Positions 35,239 to 44,034 of a stretch of 64,000 nucleotides of DNA are shown here, piece after piece. This DNA is from Aliiglaciecola sp. LCG003 (GTDB lineage Bacteria > Pseudomonadota > Gammaproteobacteria > Enterobacterales > Alteromonadaceae). The position numbers and the translations under genes are program-made. The stretch spans positions 434,001 through 498,000 of the forward strand of contig NZ_CP128185.1 in assembly GCF_030316135.1 (NCBI RefSeq), read 5' to 3'. The notes below the pieces were generated by a model. It made no database searches. It was given only the letters and a program-made list of their open reading frames with translations, and had not been told where the DNA came from. Positions within the stretch are counted from its first letter, which is position 1, and each line of letters begins with the position of its first letter.

Positions 35239-35784
35239 TCAACTGTTTTTAAGAAATTTATCTTTCATGTCGAGTACTTTTCCAACTCCTGAACCAAGTT
35301 TCATCAGGGTGGTGAGCTTTTCAGGGCTCAACCTCTGCAGCTCTTCGCTCCATTTGGTCATGTTTTCCAGTAACTCATGTATTTCCTGCAATCGATGTTG
35401 GGCATATTCTTCCTGTTGATTCGCAGGTTGATCCAACAAAATGTCACGTAACACACTCAAAGTCGGATCCATTTCTCGTTTGCGTCGCTCTTCAAAGACT
35501 TTGTTTGCCATGTCCCAAATACTGCCTAAGGCTTTGAAATAGTCTTTTCTGTCACCTGCAACATGCTGTATTTGCACTAGACGCCAAGACTGCAATTCCT
35601 TTAATCCCATGCTCACGTTTCCGCGAGAAATACTTAAGGCTTCTGCTATGTCGTTAGCACTGAGCGGCTGTTCATTGACAACTAGCAATGCATACATTTG
35701 CCCTACGGTGCGATTGAAACCCCATCTACTACCCATTTCACCAAAATGCATAACAAAGGTTTCAATCATCGGAGTCATTTTCAT
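35239..35784 (-). CDS. GbsR/MarR-family transcriptional regulator
   Basis: 181 aa from the ATG at 35784; a TTG at 35787 is an alternative. The winged HTH spans about residues 30-90 (ANDIAEALSISRGNVSMGLKEL), with a long helical C-terminal part as in GbsR proteins. It lies immediately upstream of cydAB in the same orientation. Its own promoter contains CTGAA/TTCAG palindromes just downstream of the -10, so it probably represses itself and the oxidase genes (inference). The effector is unknown. Confidence 0.85.
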   Translation of the reverse strand: MKMTPMIETFVMHFGEMGSRWGFNRTVGQMYALLVVNEQPLSANDIAEALSISRGNVSMGLKELQSWRLVQIQHVAGDRKDYFKALGSIWDMANKVFEERRKREMDPTLSVLRDILLDQPANQQEEYAQHRLQEIHELLENMTKWSEELQRLSPEKLTTLMKLGSGVGKVLDMKDKFLKNS

Positions 35785-35796
35785 CAAAGCCTCTTT

Positions 35797-35848
35797 CTGA
35801 AGTTTCAGTAATTTCTGAAAATTATAAAGGTTTGCTTAAATAGATCAA
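35797..35848 (-). promoter_or_regulatory. promoter and palindromic operator of gbsR-cydAB
   Basis: On the minus strand TTGATC (35843-35848) and TATAAT (35821-35826) are 16 bp apart. Directly downstream, TTTCAGaaattaCTGAAA (35803-35820) is a perfect inverted repeat, and a second CTGAA-n2-TTCAG pair (35797-35808) overlaps it. Confidence 0.65.
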
Positions 35849-35925
35849 TATATTTGTTTGCCAGCCAGCTAAGAACCGATACAAATGTGCATTATTTGCG
35901 TATTGTATATATTAAGGAGATTGTT

Positions 35926-36444
35926 ATGCGTAAATTAGCTTTTTTACTAGTTGTTTTGATTTTACCTAGTTGTACTTCGCTTCCTGAAGGCATTAAACCA
36001 ATTGATAATTTCAATATGTCGAAATATTTGGGAACCTGGTACGAGCTCGCCCGACTGGATCACAGTTTTGAACGGGGCTTAGAACAAGTAACAGCAGAAT
36101 ACGTGTTGCGAGAAGATGGTGGGATAGATGTCATAAACCGAGGTTTTGACCCCGAGTCTGGAAAATGGGATGAGGCTAATGGTAAAGCCTATTTCGTCGG
36201 TGAGCCGTCAATAGGCCACCTTAAAGTTTCTTTTTTTGGGCCTTTTTATGCCAGCTATGTCATCTTTGAGATGGATCAACAAGATTATCAATATGCTTTG
36301 GTAACAGGTCCCGACAGAGACTACTTTTGGCTACTTAGTCGGCAGAAATCACTCCCTGACCCTATCATGCAACAACTTATCAAAACGGCAAAAGACTCTG
36401 GTTTTCCTACAGAGCAGTTAATTTATCTGCAACATCCCCATTGA
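35926..36444 (+). CDS. blc: lipocalin family outer-membrane lipoprotein
   Basis: 172 aa from the ATG at 35926, with AAGGAG seven bases before it. Longer frames upstream are unconserved. Lipoprotein signal with lipobox ILPSCTS. The lipocalin signature KYLGTWYELARLDHSFERGL is followed by the beta barrel and YFWLLSRQKSLPDPIMQQL near the end, matching Blc-type bacterial lipocalins. It carries fatty acids or lysophospholipids in the envelope. Not obviously cotranscribed with its neighbours. Confidence 0.93.
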   Translation: MRKLAFLLVVLILPSCTSLPEGIKPIDNFNMSKYLGTWYELARLDHSFERGLEQVTAEYVLREDGGIDVINRGFDPESGKWDEANGKAYFVGEPSIGHLKVSFFGPFYASYVIFEMDQQDYQYALVTGPDRDYFWLLSRQKSLPDPIMQQLIKTAKDSGFPTEQLIYLQHPH

Positions 36445-36628
36445 TGTGCCTAGATAGTGAAATAATCGGATTGTTATAAAGGTCTTAAGTTTCTGAGCAC
36501 TATAATTATTTGCATGCTGAATTCGAACGCTGTTTTTTTGTCATAATGATAACTAATCTCTAGATATTTAGATTTTGAAGCTCAACATATTCTGTGCTCA
36601 GTTGCCAAAATAACAACAAAGGTAAGTC

Positions 36629-37132
36629 ATGCTCGATAGCCAACTTGAAATTGTCCAACAAGCCAAACAGTTTTTGCAGGACGTTACACAACACGATTAT
36701 ATTTGTACTTCCAATCCACATTCATCGGGCAGTGCGGGTGCCCACATGCGCCACATCATCGACCATTATACGGCCTTAATAAGCGGGGTTGAATCTGGCA
36801 TTATTGATTACAACAAACGTGACAGATTATCTAACCTCGAAACCTGCCCAGTTCTGGCTAAAACGAAATGGGATGATATAGAACACTGGTTTTTACAGCA
36901 TAGTGAGGTGTCGTTGCAGCATGAGCTCCAAGTGATTAGCGAAATCAGTATAACTCAAGCCAAGAGTGTCCAAGTGACCTCAACCTTGGGCAGAGAACTG
37001 GTATTTGTTGCTAACCATGCAATTCACCACTTCTTTTTGCTGGCTGTACTGCGCTCATTGCAGGGTAAAAGCTCCCCTAATTCATTCGGTATTGCTCCTG
37101 CAACAGCAACATTTGACCGCAAGCTTGCCTAG
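36629..37132 (+). CDS. DinB-like four-helix protein
   Basis: 167 aa. Helical protein with His residues in GAHMRHIIDHY and in NHAIHHFFLLAVL placed as in the DinB/YfiT metal-binding bundle. No signal peptide. DinB-family members include damage-induced proteins and thiol transferases; the function here is not determined. Confidence 0.7.
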   Translation: MLDSQLEIVQQAKQFLQDVTQHDYICTSNPHSSGSAGAHMRHIIDHYTALISGVESGIIDYNKRDRLSNLETCPVLAKTKWDDIEHWFLQHSEVSLQHELQVISEISITQAKSVQVTSTLGRELVFVANHAIHHFFLLAVLRSLQGKSSPNSFGIAPATATFDRKLA

Positions 37133-37211
37133 AAATACGTATTAACCATAGAAAAAGTATGGATTTTATGCATAATAGCGGCGCTTAAATCCAACTTGCA
37201 GGCCACACGCT

Positions 37212-37775
37212 ATGTCTATCCAACAATCTCTTCTTTCTCGCAGTAATCAAACCTGTGAATTGTGCACATCTTCTGATTCACTCAGTGTTTATGACGTCCC
37301 GCCTGCTGAGGCACACGCTGACAAATGCATTATGGTTTGTGCAACCTGCGCCGCTCAGCTAAATGGGGAGGCTGATATTGATATGAATCATTGGCGATGC
37401 CTAAATGACAGTATGTGGAGCACAGTACCAGCGGTTCAAGTTGTCGCGTGGCGAATGCTAAAAAAACTATCTTCTGAGGGATGGGCACAAGATCTTTTGG
37501 ACATGATGTATTTAGATGAAGAGATGCTCAAATGGGCTGAAGCTGGCCTTGTTGAGCACAGCGACGAACCAACACTTGATTGTAATGGCACAATATTGCA
37601 GGCAGGTGATACGGTAACATTGGTAAAAGATCTGAATGTGAAAGGTGCTAATTTTACAGCCAAAAGAGGTACTGCTGTTCGAGGGATAGGTTTAAACAGT
37701 AATCCAGAACATATTGAAGGTAAAATCAACGGGCAGCGAATCGTCATTATTAGCGCGTTTACCAAAAAGTCATAA
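37212..37775 (+). CDS. yjdM: PhnA family zinc-ribbon protein
   Basis: 187 aa. N-terminal zinc ribbon CELCTSSDSL and CATCAAQLN (CxxC pairs). Middle region WRMLKKLSSEGWAQDLLDMM. The C-terminal SH3-like PhnA domain is DCNGTILQAGDTVTLVKDL and ends with KINGQRIVIISAFTKKS. The PhnA name comes from E. coli phosphonate-growth studies, but the domain itself is not a phosphonate enzyme. It sits next to a putative ornithine-lipid synthase gene on the opposite strand. Confidence 0.9.
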   Translation: MSIQQSLLSRSNQTCELCTSSDSLSVYDVPPAEAHADKCIMVCATCAAQLNGEADIDMNHWRCLNDSMWSTVPAVQVVAWRMLKKLSSEGWAQDLLDMMYLDEEMLKWAEAGLVEHSDEPTLDCNGTILQAGDTVTLVKDLNVKGANFTAKRGTAVRGIGLNSNPEHIEGKINGQRIVIISAFTKKS

Positions 37776-37872
37776 TAATCAATGTGTCTCAAGCCTGGTT
37801 CTAATTGGAACCGGGCAATAGCAATTCTTGCCAGCCGTTGAATCTATATCGAACATAGAGAAATTAGCCCGG

Positions 37873-39612
37873 TTACAATGGGCCGTTCCTATAAGCTTGC
37901 CAACCCTTTCCCATGTACAATTTCAATAGCTTTTCTGGTGCCTTTGCCAAATCAACACTTAACAGTAGTCCGGGTGTATCATTGAAGTTTTTGTCTATGC
38001 CAAGGGAATGAAACTGGGCGCCTAATTTTTGATAGTGTTTGGCTAACACAGGAATGTCCTTTCCATCCTCTTCTATACAGGCAAGCAGTGCGGCTAAATC
38101 ATCTTTAAGACTGTAAGTATTAGCGTAGTCGTGCAACTCTGGATGCAATGGAAATTCAAATTCTACCTGGGCACTTACTTTGTCTGTTGGCGTAACCAAT
38201 GCGTGCTTCATTATTGCTACACTTCGGGTGTCGTATAGTTTGCTTAGGGATACAGTTCCGTATAATGTCCGATAGTGAGGAAATTTACATACAAAGGTAC
38301 CTATTCCGCGCCATAGCAGCAATAAGCCCTGAAAACTGCGTTGGTATTCGGGAATTAAGAAAGAACGTCCCAGCTCCAAACAAGGAGCTCGTCGATTGAC
38401 AAACTCACTGGAAAAATTAAACATTCGGGCTAAATATAACTGCGTTAAATCATTATCTTGCAGTAAAACATCAGTTCTGCCCATTCTATAAGCTCCCACA
38501 ACATGCTGTTTGCTGTGGTTTACCACAAACAAATGTGTGTAGGTCTGATCAAAATCGTCGCTCTCTATCGGTTCTCCTGAGCCCTCGTTGTGCAATCTAA
38601 ACACCAGTTCAAGAAGACGGGCAATTTCATTTAACGTCGCTGGAATTTGCCCATGCATAGCATAATAAACACTGAAGTCATTATGAGTCAGCAGGCATTG
38701 TTCTGGTGGCAGCACTTCTAGTTCATGTTGTATTTTTCGCCATTCCACAGGTTGGCCAATAGTCTGCTGCTTCAATATGTGATTGGCTGGCCAATCAAGT
38801 CGCCAATTCGGATCTTGGCAATAGCTTTGTACGCGGCACAAGGCCGCGTGGTGAATGGTATTTTGAGGTGAATATACCGATGACTTTACTGGGTTTCCGC
38901 AGCTAATGTTAACCACTGAATTTTGTTTGTTTAGAAACTCTCGAGCTAACATAAGCATCCGTACCCGAAAATACACTCTTCCTAAACGGTAAAACCAAGG
39001 GCTGTTTTGACCTTCTATGAAAATGGGCAGATATTGGGCATTGCTTGCGCTAACAAGTTTGCCAACAACCCGATTCCAATCGTGCTCACTGATCCGCTTC
39101 TTTGCTGCTTGATAATACGAAACCCGTCCGGCGGGAAATATGAGTAGCGCACCTCCTTGCTGCACATGCGTTAAGCTTGTTCTGATTGAAGGCGTATTTT
39201 TAGGATCTTTTTCAGATAAAGGATTGGTGAATATAAAATAGTCTTTGAGCTCCGCAAACAACTTTAAACCTAGATTGGCAAGCACCTTAAGGTCGGGTCT
39301 TATTTCTCCTATTAATAAGCACAATATCACTCCTTCAATACCGCCAAATGGGTGATTACTGGCGATCACTAGAGGTCCCGTTTTTGGGATAGACTGTTGC
39401 AGTTTTAGCCCACCTTGAACGGATATATCCATTACATCAAGCAGTTTTCGGGCAAAATCCTCTTTGCTCATGTTCTGCATTTGATGCTGCTTATAGATAC
39501 GGTCCATCTTTTTTATGCCGATGATGCGATCCAATAAGCTAAGTGCGACACGTAGAGATAAGCTGGACTTTTCTGCCGGCAATAAATTGCTAAGACTAAT
39601 AGATGCTGACAT
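37873..39612 (-). CDS. olsF: two-domain acyltransferase, OlsF-like ornithine lipid synthase
   Basis: 579 aa from the ATG at 39612 (MSASISLSNLLP). The frame can extend to 39636 via TTG. N-terminal half: PlsC-type acyltransferase with ASNHPFGGIEGVIL (NHxxxxE-like) and LLIFPAGRVSY. C-terminal half: GNAT fold of the OlsB/hemolysin type, with YTHLFVVNHSKQHVVGAYRM, CLELGRSFLIPEYQRS and LYGTVSLSKLYD. This order, OlsA-like then OlsB-like, is that of OlsF, which makes ornithine lipids alone. No Pho box is seen upstream. An alternative is a general lysophospholipid acyltransferase fusion. Confidence 0.7.
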   Translation of the reverse strand: MSASISLSNLLPAEKSSLSLRVALSLLDRIIGIKKMDRIYKQHQMQNMSKEDFARKLLDVMDISVQGGLKLQQSIPKTGPLVIASNHPFGGIEGVILCLLIGEIRPDLKVLANLGLKLFAELKDYFIFTNPLSEKDPKNTPSIRTSLTHVQQGGALLIFPAGRVSYYQAAKKRISEHDWNRVVGKLVSASNAQYLPIFIEGQNSPWFYRLGRVYFRVRMLMLAREFLNKQNSVVNISCGNPVKSSVYSPQNTIHHAALCRVQSYCQDPNWRLDWPANHILKQQTIGQPVEWRKIQHELEVLPPEQCLLTHNDFSVYYAMHGQIPATLNEIARLLELVFRLHNEGSGEPIESDDFDQTYTHLFVVNHSKQHVVGAYRMGRTDVLLQDNDLTQLYLARMFNFSSEFVNRRAPCLELGRSFLIPEYQRSFQGLLLLWRGIGTFVCKFPHYRTLYGTVSLSKLYDTRSVAIMKHALVTPTDKVSAQVEFEFPLHPELHDYANTYSLKDDLAALLACIEEDGKDIPVLAKHYQKLGAQFHSLGIDKNFNDTPGLLLSVDLAKAPEKLLKLYMGKGWQAYRNGPL

Positions 39613-39778
39613 GGATAGGGCCCAGTAATAATTCAATAGATGTAAACAATGATTACTTCAACACTTATATCAAATGCTATTATTGTAACGCAAAAGATTC
39701 TTCCAACCGTTTTTCGGGCATAATAGAGTTAGACCGTGAATGAATCGTTTTAATTACCAAAATAGTTGAAGGTAAAAA

Positions 39779-40813
39779 ATGGAAAAAATAACCATAATTG
39801 CTCCTGATGATTGGCATTTGCATTTCCGCGACGGGGATATGCTCACTGAGACGGTAGCGGCCACCGCCCGTTGCTTTAGCCGCGCGATTGTCATGCCAAA
39901 CTTGATGCCACCTATCACCAGCGCCGAAATGGCCTTAGACTATAAAGTTAGAATTCTCGCTGCCAAACCTGATAACAGTGACTTTGAGCCATTGATGGTT
40001 TTATATCTGACTAATAACACCACCAAACAAGATATTTTAGATGCAAAAGCGGCAGGGCTGGTGGCCGCTAAGTTGTATCCCGCTGGGGCTACCACCAATT
40101 CTGCAGCAGCCGTAGAAGGTATCCAAGCACTGTTTCCCATTTTCGAGGAAATGGAAAAGCAGGGGTTACTATTGTTAGTACATGGTGAAGTTACTGAGTC
40201 TCACGTAGATATATTCGACCGAGAAAAGGCCTTCATCGATAGGTACTTGCGTAACATCGTTAGTACATACCCAAATCTAAAAGTTGTGTTTGAACATATC
40301 ACAACAGCCGATGCTGTCGAATTCGTCAACTATAGCTCGGACAATGTGGCAGCAACCATTACCCCTCAGCACTTGCTGATGAACCGTAATGATTTATTAG
40401 TTGGCGGTATCCGCCCCCATAATTTTTGCTTGCCAGTCCTAAAACGCAGTACCCATCAACAGGCGCTACAACAAGCAGTTGCGTCAGGTTCAAGTAAGTT
40501 TTTCCTAGGTACAGATTCGGCTCCCCATGAAAAGCATCGAAAAGAGTCTGCCTGTGGTTGCGCCGGTTGTTATAGTGCTTGGAGTGCGTTAGAGCTATAC
40601 GCACAGGTATTTGAGCAAATTGGAGCCTTGGACAAATTGGAAGGATTTGCTAGCTTCCACGGTGCCGATTTTTATGGTTTGCCAAGAAATACCAAAACGA
40701 TCACGCTAGCGAAGCAAAGCTGGCATGTGCCAGAGCAAATTATTTTACCTAACGGAAATCCGATAGTGCCCTTCTTTGCGGGTCAGCAGTTGGATTGGAA
40801 GTTGATTGGTTGA
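39779..40813 (+). CDS. pyrC: dihydroorotase
   Basis: 344 aa, full length for the short (type II) form. Metal ligands are visible in [13 protein letters not shown]. The carbamylated Lys is in [28 protein letters not shown] and the late [10 protein letters not shown] with GCAGCYSA follow in the PyrC order. It cyclises N-carbamoyl-aspartate to dihydroorotate in pyrimidine synthesis. It stands alone; the upstream gene is on the other strand. Confidence 0.96.
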   Translation: MEKITIIAPDDWHLHFRDGDMLTETVAATARCFSRAIVMPNLMPPITSAEMALDYKVRILAAKPDNSDFEPLMVLYLTNNTTKQDILDAKAAGLVAAKLYPAGATTNSAAAVEGIQALFPIFEEMEKQGLLLLVHGEVTESHVDIFDREKAFIDRYLRNIVSTYPNLKVVFEHITTADAVEFVNYSSDNVAATITPQHLLMNRNDLLVGGIRPHNFCLPVLKRSTHQQALQQAVASGSSKFFLGTDSAPHEKHRKESACGCAGCYSAWSALELYAQVFEQIGALDKLEGFASFHGADFYGLPRNTKTITLAKQSWHVPEQIILPNGNPIVPFFAGQQLDWKLIG

Positions 40814-40961
40814 TTGCATTCAGTCGGCGGACGCCCTCTTGCATTTCGCTGTGGCAAGCTGGGCTGTTTAGGTACAGTTTGTCGCTATGCTAAAAAGCGG
40901 CTAACATAGATTGGACCCGATAGCTTCTAATTGCTATTTTTAGATAGAAAAATGTAGATAA

Positions 40962-41495
40962 CGAGGGCAATACCAGTCTTACAGTCAAGATGAATTCACT
41001 GATAGTACTGTATTTGCAGTGTTTTCTGCACAGGGTGATAAGAACCAGTACACTGAGGTTGAGCAGTTATCTGCATTATCCTCTATTGCGGTATTAAAAG
41101 ACGACTTTCGACACAAAATATTAAGCCATAAAGGTCTCAACAATATCCATGAGTATGCCAATTGGCAGCTTGCGATAGACGCTGTTTTAGATGGCTCTAA
41201 TGCGGCTATTTTTTTCTCTGACCCAGGAATGCAATATTTCTGTGCTACTAAAGGAAATGATTGCAATGCATTAACTCGCGTGTTTATGTACCAAACAATG
41301 CGTAGCTACTTGGTTTTGTCTAAAGTGGAGAGCAACAAAAAATTGGTGCAGAAACTCATGATTGCTGCGGAGCAATATAAAAATACAACCGAATTTGCTG
41401 AGCTAAGTCAGCAGTGGTTAAAACAATATGAATCTCAACCTATACGCATTCCTATGCACATAGAAAATGGTGTGTTGAATCTATGGGATCAATAA
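40962..41495 (+). pseudogene. C-terminal remnant of a solute-binding-like protein
   Basis: The frame is open from 40962 but has no good start: GTG at 41019 lacks a ribosome-binding site and a signal peptide. The encoded 158 residues from 41019 look like the second lobe of a periplasmic binding-like fold (AIDAVLDGSNAAIFFSDPGM, YLVLSKVESNKKLVQKLM) and end IRIPMHIENGVLNLW. That end resembles the C-terminal IPLK...LWMPL region of the intact protein at 10818-11675. The signal peptide and first lobe are absent, so this is a 5'-truncated paralogue. Confidence 0.6.
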
Positions 41496-41507
41496 GCGGA
41501 ACCAAAA

Positions 41508-42197
41508 ATGACAAAACTTGTTAACTACGAAAAACACGATAATTTTGCTCTTATTGCTATAGATAACGGCAAAGCGAATGCCATTTCACATGATGTTATT
41601 GAACAACTGAATGCTAGCTTGGATAAAGCCGAACAACATAATCTAGTGGTTGTGTTAACGGGTAAAGAAGGCATGTTTTCAGCGGGTTATGATTTGAGTG
41701 TAATGAAAGAAAGCATGGAGTCGGCTATGTCTTTAGTCGAAAAAGGCTCAACATTATCTAAACGCTTATTGTCGTTCCCAACTCCAGTAATTGTGGCTTG
41801 TTCTGGTCATGCGGTGGCTAAAGGTGCTTTTTTACTGCTGTCTGCGGATTATCGAATCGGCGTCGATGGTGATTTTAAAATAGGATTAAACGAAGTTGCT
41901 ATAGGTATGACTATGCATTATACCGGTATAGAACTTGCTCGTGAGCGCCTCAACCCAGTGTATTTTAGTCGTTCGGTTTTGAACGCAGAAATATTTAATC
42001 CAGAGTATGCTCTCGATGCTGGTTTCTTAGACTTAGTGGTTAAGCCTAAAAAGTTCGCGAAAACAATTCGCAAAGTTGCTGCTGCTATGAGCTCATTAGA
42101 CATGAAAGCCCATCGCCAAACGAAATTAAAAGCCCGTGCTGACTTTTTAGCGCTATTGGACCAGTGTATCGAAAAAGACCGCTCAGGTTCACTGTAA
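41508..42197 (+). CDS. crotonase/enoyl-CoA hydratase family protein
   Basis: 229 aa, shorter than a typical 260-aa hydratase. Oxyanion-hole segments are GMFSAGYDLSVM and GHAVAKGAFLLLSADYRIG. A glutamate is present in IGLNEVAIGMTM, at the position of one catalytic Glu. There are no adjacent beta-oxidation genes. It could be a hydratase or isomerase of acyl-CoA; the substrate is unresolved. Confidence 0.85.
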   Translation: MTKLVNYEKHDNFALIAIDNGKANAISHDVIEQLNASLDKAEQHNLVVVLTGKEGMFSAGYDLSVMKESMESAMSLVEKGSTLSKRLLSFPTPVIVACSGHAVAKGAFLLLSADYRIGVDGDFKIGLNEVAIGMTMHYTGIELARERLNPVYFSRSVLNAEIFNPEYALDAGFLDLVVKPKKFAKTIRKVAAAMSSLDMKAHRQTKLKARADFLALLDQCIEKDRSGSL

Positions 42198-42237
42198 GTT
42201 CGAATGATAATATCCCTTAACTAAGCAAGAGAATAAT

Positions 42238-43617
42238 GTGACAACACAGTTTAATACCCTACCGCTCAAAGCAGAATTATTGGCCAACCTTGAAACCCTT
42301 GGCTTTACACAAATGACTGAAATTCAAGCGCAAAGTCTACCAAAGATTCTGGCAGGTAAAGATGTTGTCGCAAAAGCTAAAACGGGCAGCGGTAAAACCG
42401 TGGCTTTTGCTTTGGGGTTGCTAAATAGCTTGGAAGTTGAACGCTTTCGTATTCAGGCATTGGTTATGTGCCCAACTCGAGAGCTGGCTGAACAAGTGGC
42501 AGAAGAGATCCGTCGCGTTGGCCGTATGATCGAAAATATGAAAGTCCTGACATTGTGTGGTGGGACGCCTATGGGACCGCAAATCGGTTCCCTGTCCCAT
42601 GGCGCTCATATCATTGTTGGTACGCCAGGTCGCATCATGGATCATTTATCTAAGCGACGCTTAAAGCTACATGACGTTAAAACCTTGATCTTGGATGAAG
42701 CGGATCGGATGTTAGACATGGGTTTTGAAGATGAAATGGAAGCTGTAATCAAGGCCTCTCCAAATGATCGTCAAACCCTGCTTTTTTCTGCAACATATCC
42801 CGATCAGATTAAACAAATCAGCCTCAAGGTTCAGCGTAACCCAATTGAAGTCACGGTAGAGTCAACCCACGATACAAATAAAATCAAACAGTTGTTTTTC
42901 GAAGTTGATGAAAACCATCGGGTCAAAGCAACGGCTGCACTGTTAAGCGAATATCAGCCTGAATCGGCAATTATATTTTGCAATACGAAAATTGCCTGTC
43001 AAACATTAGATGATGAGTTGACTGCTTTGGGCTTCTCTGTAATGGCATTGCATGGAGACTTAGAACAAAGAGACCGTAATCAAGTCTTGGTTAGATTTGC
43101 GAATAGAAGTGTTTCAGTGCTCATTGCCACAGATGTAGCCTCCAGGGGGCTCGATGTCAAAGGGGTGGGCGCAGTTATAAATTATCAAATCACGCCGGAT
43201 CCAGAAGTTCACGTGCATAGAATTGGCCGGACGGGGCGGGCAGATGCAGAAGGTCTAGCCTTAACGCTGTGCAACCCCAATGAGATTGGCAGAGCCAATG
43301 CTGTTGAAGATTATCAACAACAGAAATTAGAATGGAAAGGTATTCAAGCAATGCGTTTTCATGCTAATCGAATTGTCCAACCTGAATTCCAGACAATTTG
43401 TATAGACGGCGGTAAAAAAGCCAAGCTTCGACCAGGCGATATCCTTGGCGCTCTAACCAAAGATGCGGAAGTGCCGAGCGAGGATGTGGGTAAAATCAAT
43501 GTAACAGCAACCCATAGCTATGTGGCCGTTAAACTGAGAAGCGTAAAACGTAGTCTTAAACAATTTAATGAAGGCTCAATGAAAGGGCGTAAATTTAGGG
43601 CCCGTAAATTAGCCTGA
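42238..43617 (+). CDS. dbpA: ATP-dependent RNA helicase DbpA
   Basis: 459 aa with a GTG start. DEAD-box core: Q motif FTQMTEIQAQSLP, AKTGSGKT, PTRELAEQ, LDEADRML (DEAD), SAT, and IGRTGRAD in domain 2. The C-terminal RNA-binding domain KLRPGDILGALTKDA and INVTATHSYVAVKLRS is that of DbpA, which binds a 23S rRNA hairpin and acts in 50S subunit assembly. Normal length. Confidence 0.93.
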   Translation: MTTQFNTLPLKAELLANLETLGFTQMTEIQAQSLPKILAGKDVVAKAKTGSGKTVAFALGLLNSLEVERFRIQALVMCPTRELAEQVAEEIRRVGRMIENMKVLTLCGGTPMGPQIGSLSHGAHIIVGTPGRIMDHLSKRRLKLHDVKTLILDEADRMLDMGFEDEMEAVIKASPNDRQTLLFSATYPDQIKQISLKVQRNPIEVTVESTHDTNKIKQLFFEVDENHRVKATAALLSEYQPESAIIFCNTKIACQTLDDELTALGFSVMALHGDLEQRDRNQVLVRFANRSVSVLIATDVASRGLDVKGVGAVINYQITPDPEVHVHRIGRTGRADAEGLALTLCNPNEIGRANAVEDYQQQKLEWKGIQAMRFHANRIVQPEFQTICIDGGKKAKLRPGDILGALTKDAEVPSEDVGKINVTATHSYVAVKLRSVKRSLKQFNEGSMKGRKFRARKLA

Positions 43618-43751
43618 TTCAATACTACTTCCTCCCTCTAGCCGCAAGTTACCTTTGCGGCCGTAAACTTAATACCTCAATCGAAAGTCCCCTAGTGCAC
43701 TTTATTGTTGCGAATAAACTATCAATTAGTTGCAGCTCTGCAAAGTATATC

Positions 43752-43973
43752 CACAGTCAAGAAAGCGCGGGTGAAGGATTTTGACTGTCCAAATAGTGCT
43801 AAATACACAGTCAATAATCACAATAATCATGCCTGTCCAAATAGTGGCACAATAATCATGCCTGTCCAAATAGTGGCACAGTCAAGAAAGCGCGGGTGAA
43901 GGATTTTGACTGTCCAAATAGTGCTAAATACACAGTCAATAATCACAATAATCATGCCTGTCCAAATAGTGGG
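43752..43973 (+). repeat. nested direct repeats built on the TGCCTGTCCAAA core
   Basis: A 96-bp block (43752-43847) is duplicated exactly at 43877-43972 with a 125-bp period. A 29-bp unit ending in TGCCTGTCCAAATAGTGG is tandemly repeated inside (43819-43876). There are five cores: TGACTGTCCAAA at 43782 and 43907, TGCCTGTCCAAA at 43830, 43859 and 43955. It lies between the convergent dbpA and M13 peptidase genes. Confidence 0.93.
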
Positions 43974-43994
43974 ATGCTAAAAATAGAGGTAAAA

Positions 43995-44016
43995 AAAGAG
44001 CGCCTTAGCGCTCTTT
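43995..44016. terminator. bidirectional terminator between dbpA and the M13 peptidase gene
   Basis: AAAGAGCGC (43995-44003) and GCGCTCTTT (44008-44016) pair with a 4-nt CTTA loop, with A-run before and T-rich sequence after. It separates convergent stops. Confidence 0.8.
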
Positions 44017-44034
44017 AGTTTTGATAATGTGCGA

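Noticed and set aside
43705-43899. 64-aa plus-strand ORF inside the repeat array after dbpA
   Set aside because: Composed of translated repeat units; no start context.
43752-43973. Possible CRISPR array at the dbpA/peptidase junction
   Set aside because: The sequence between cores is itself repeated, so there are no unique spacers.
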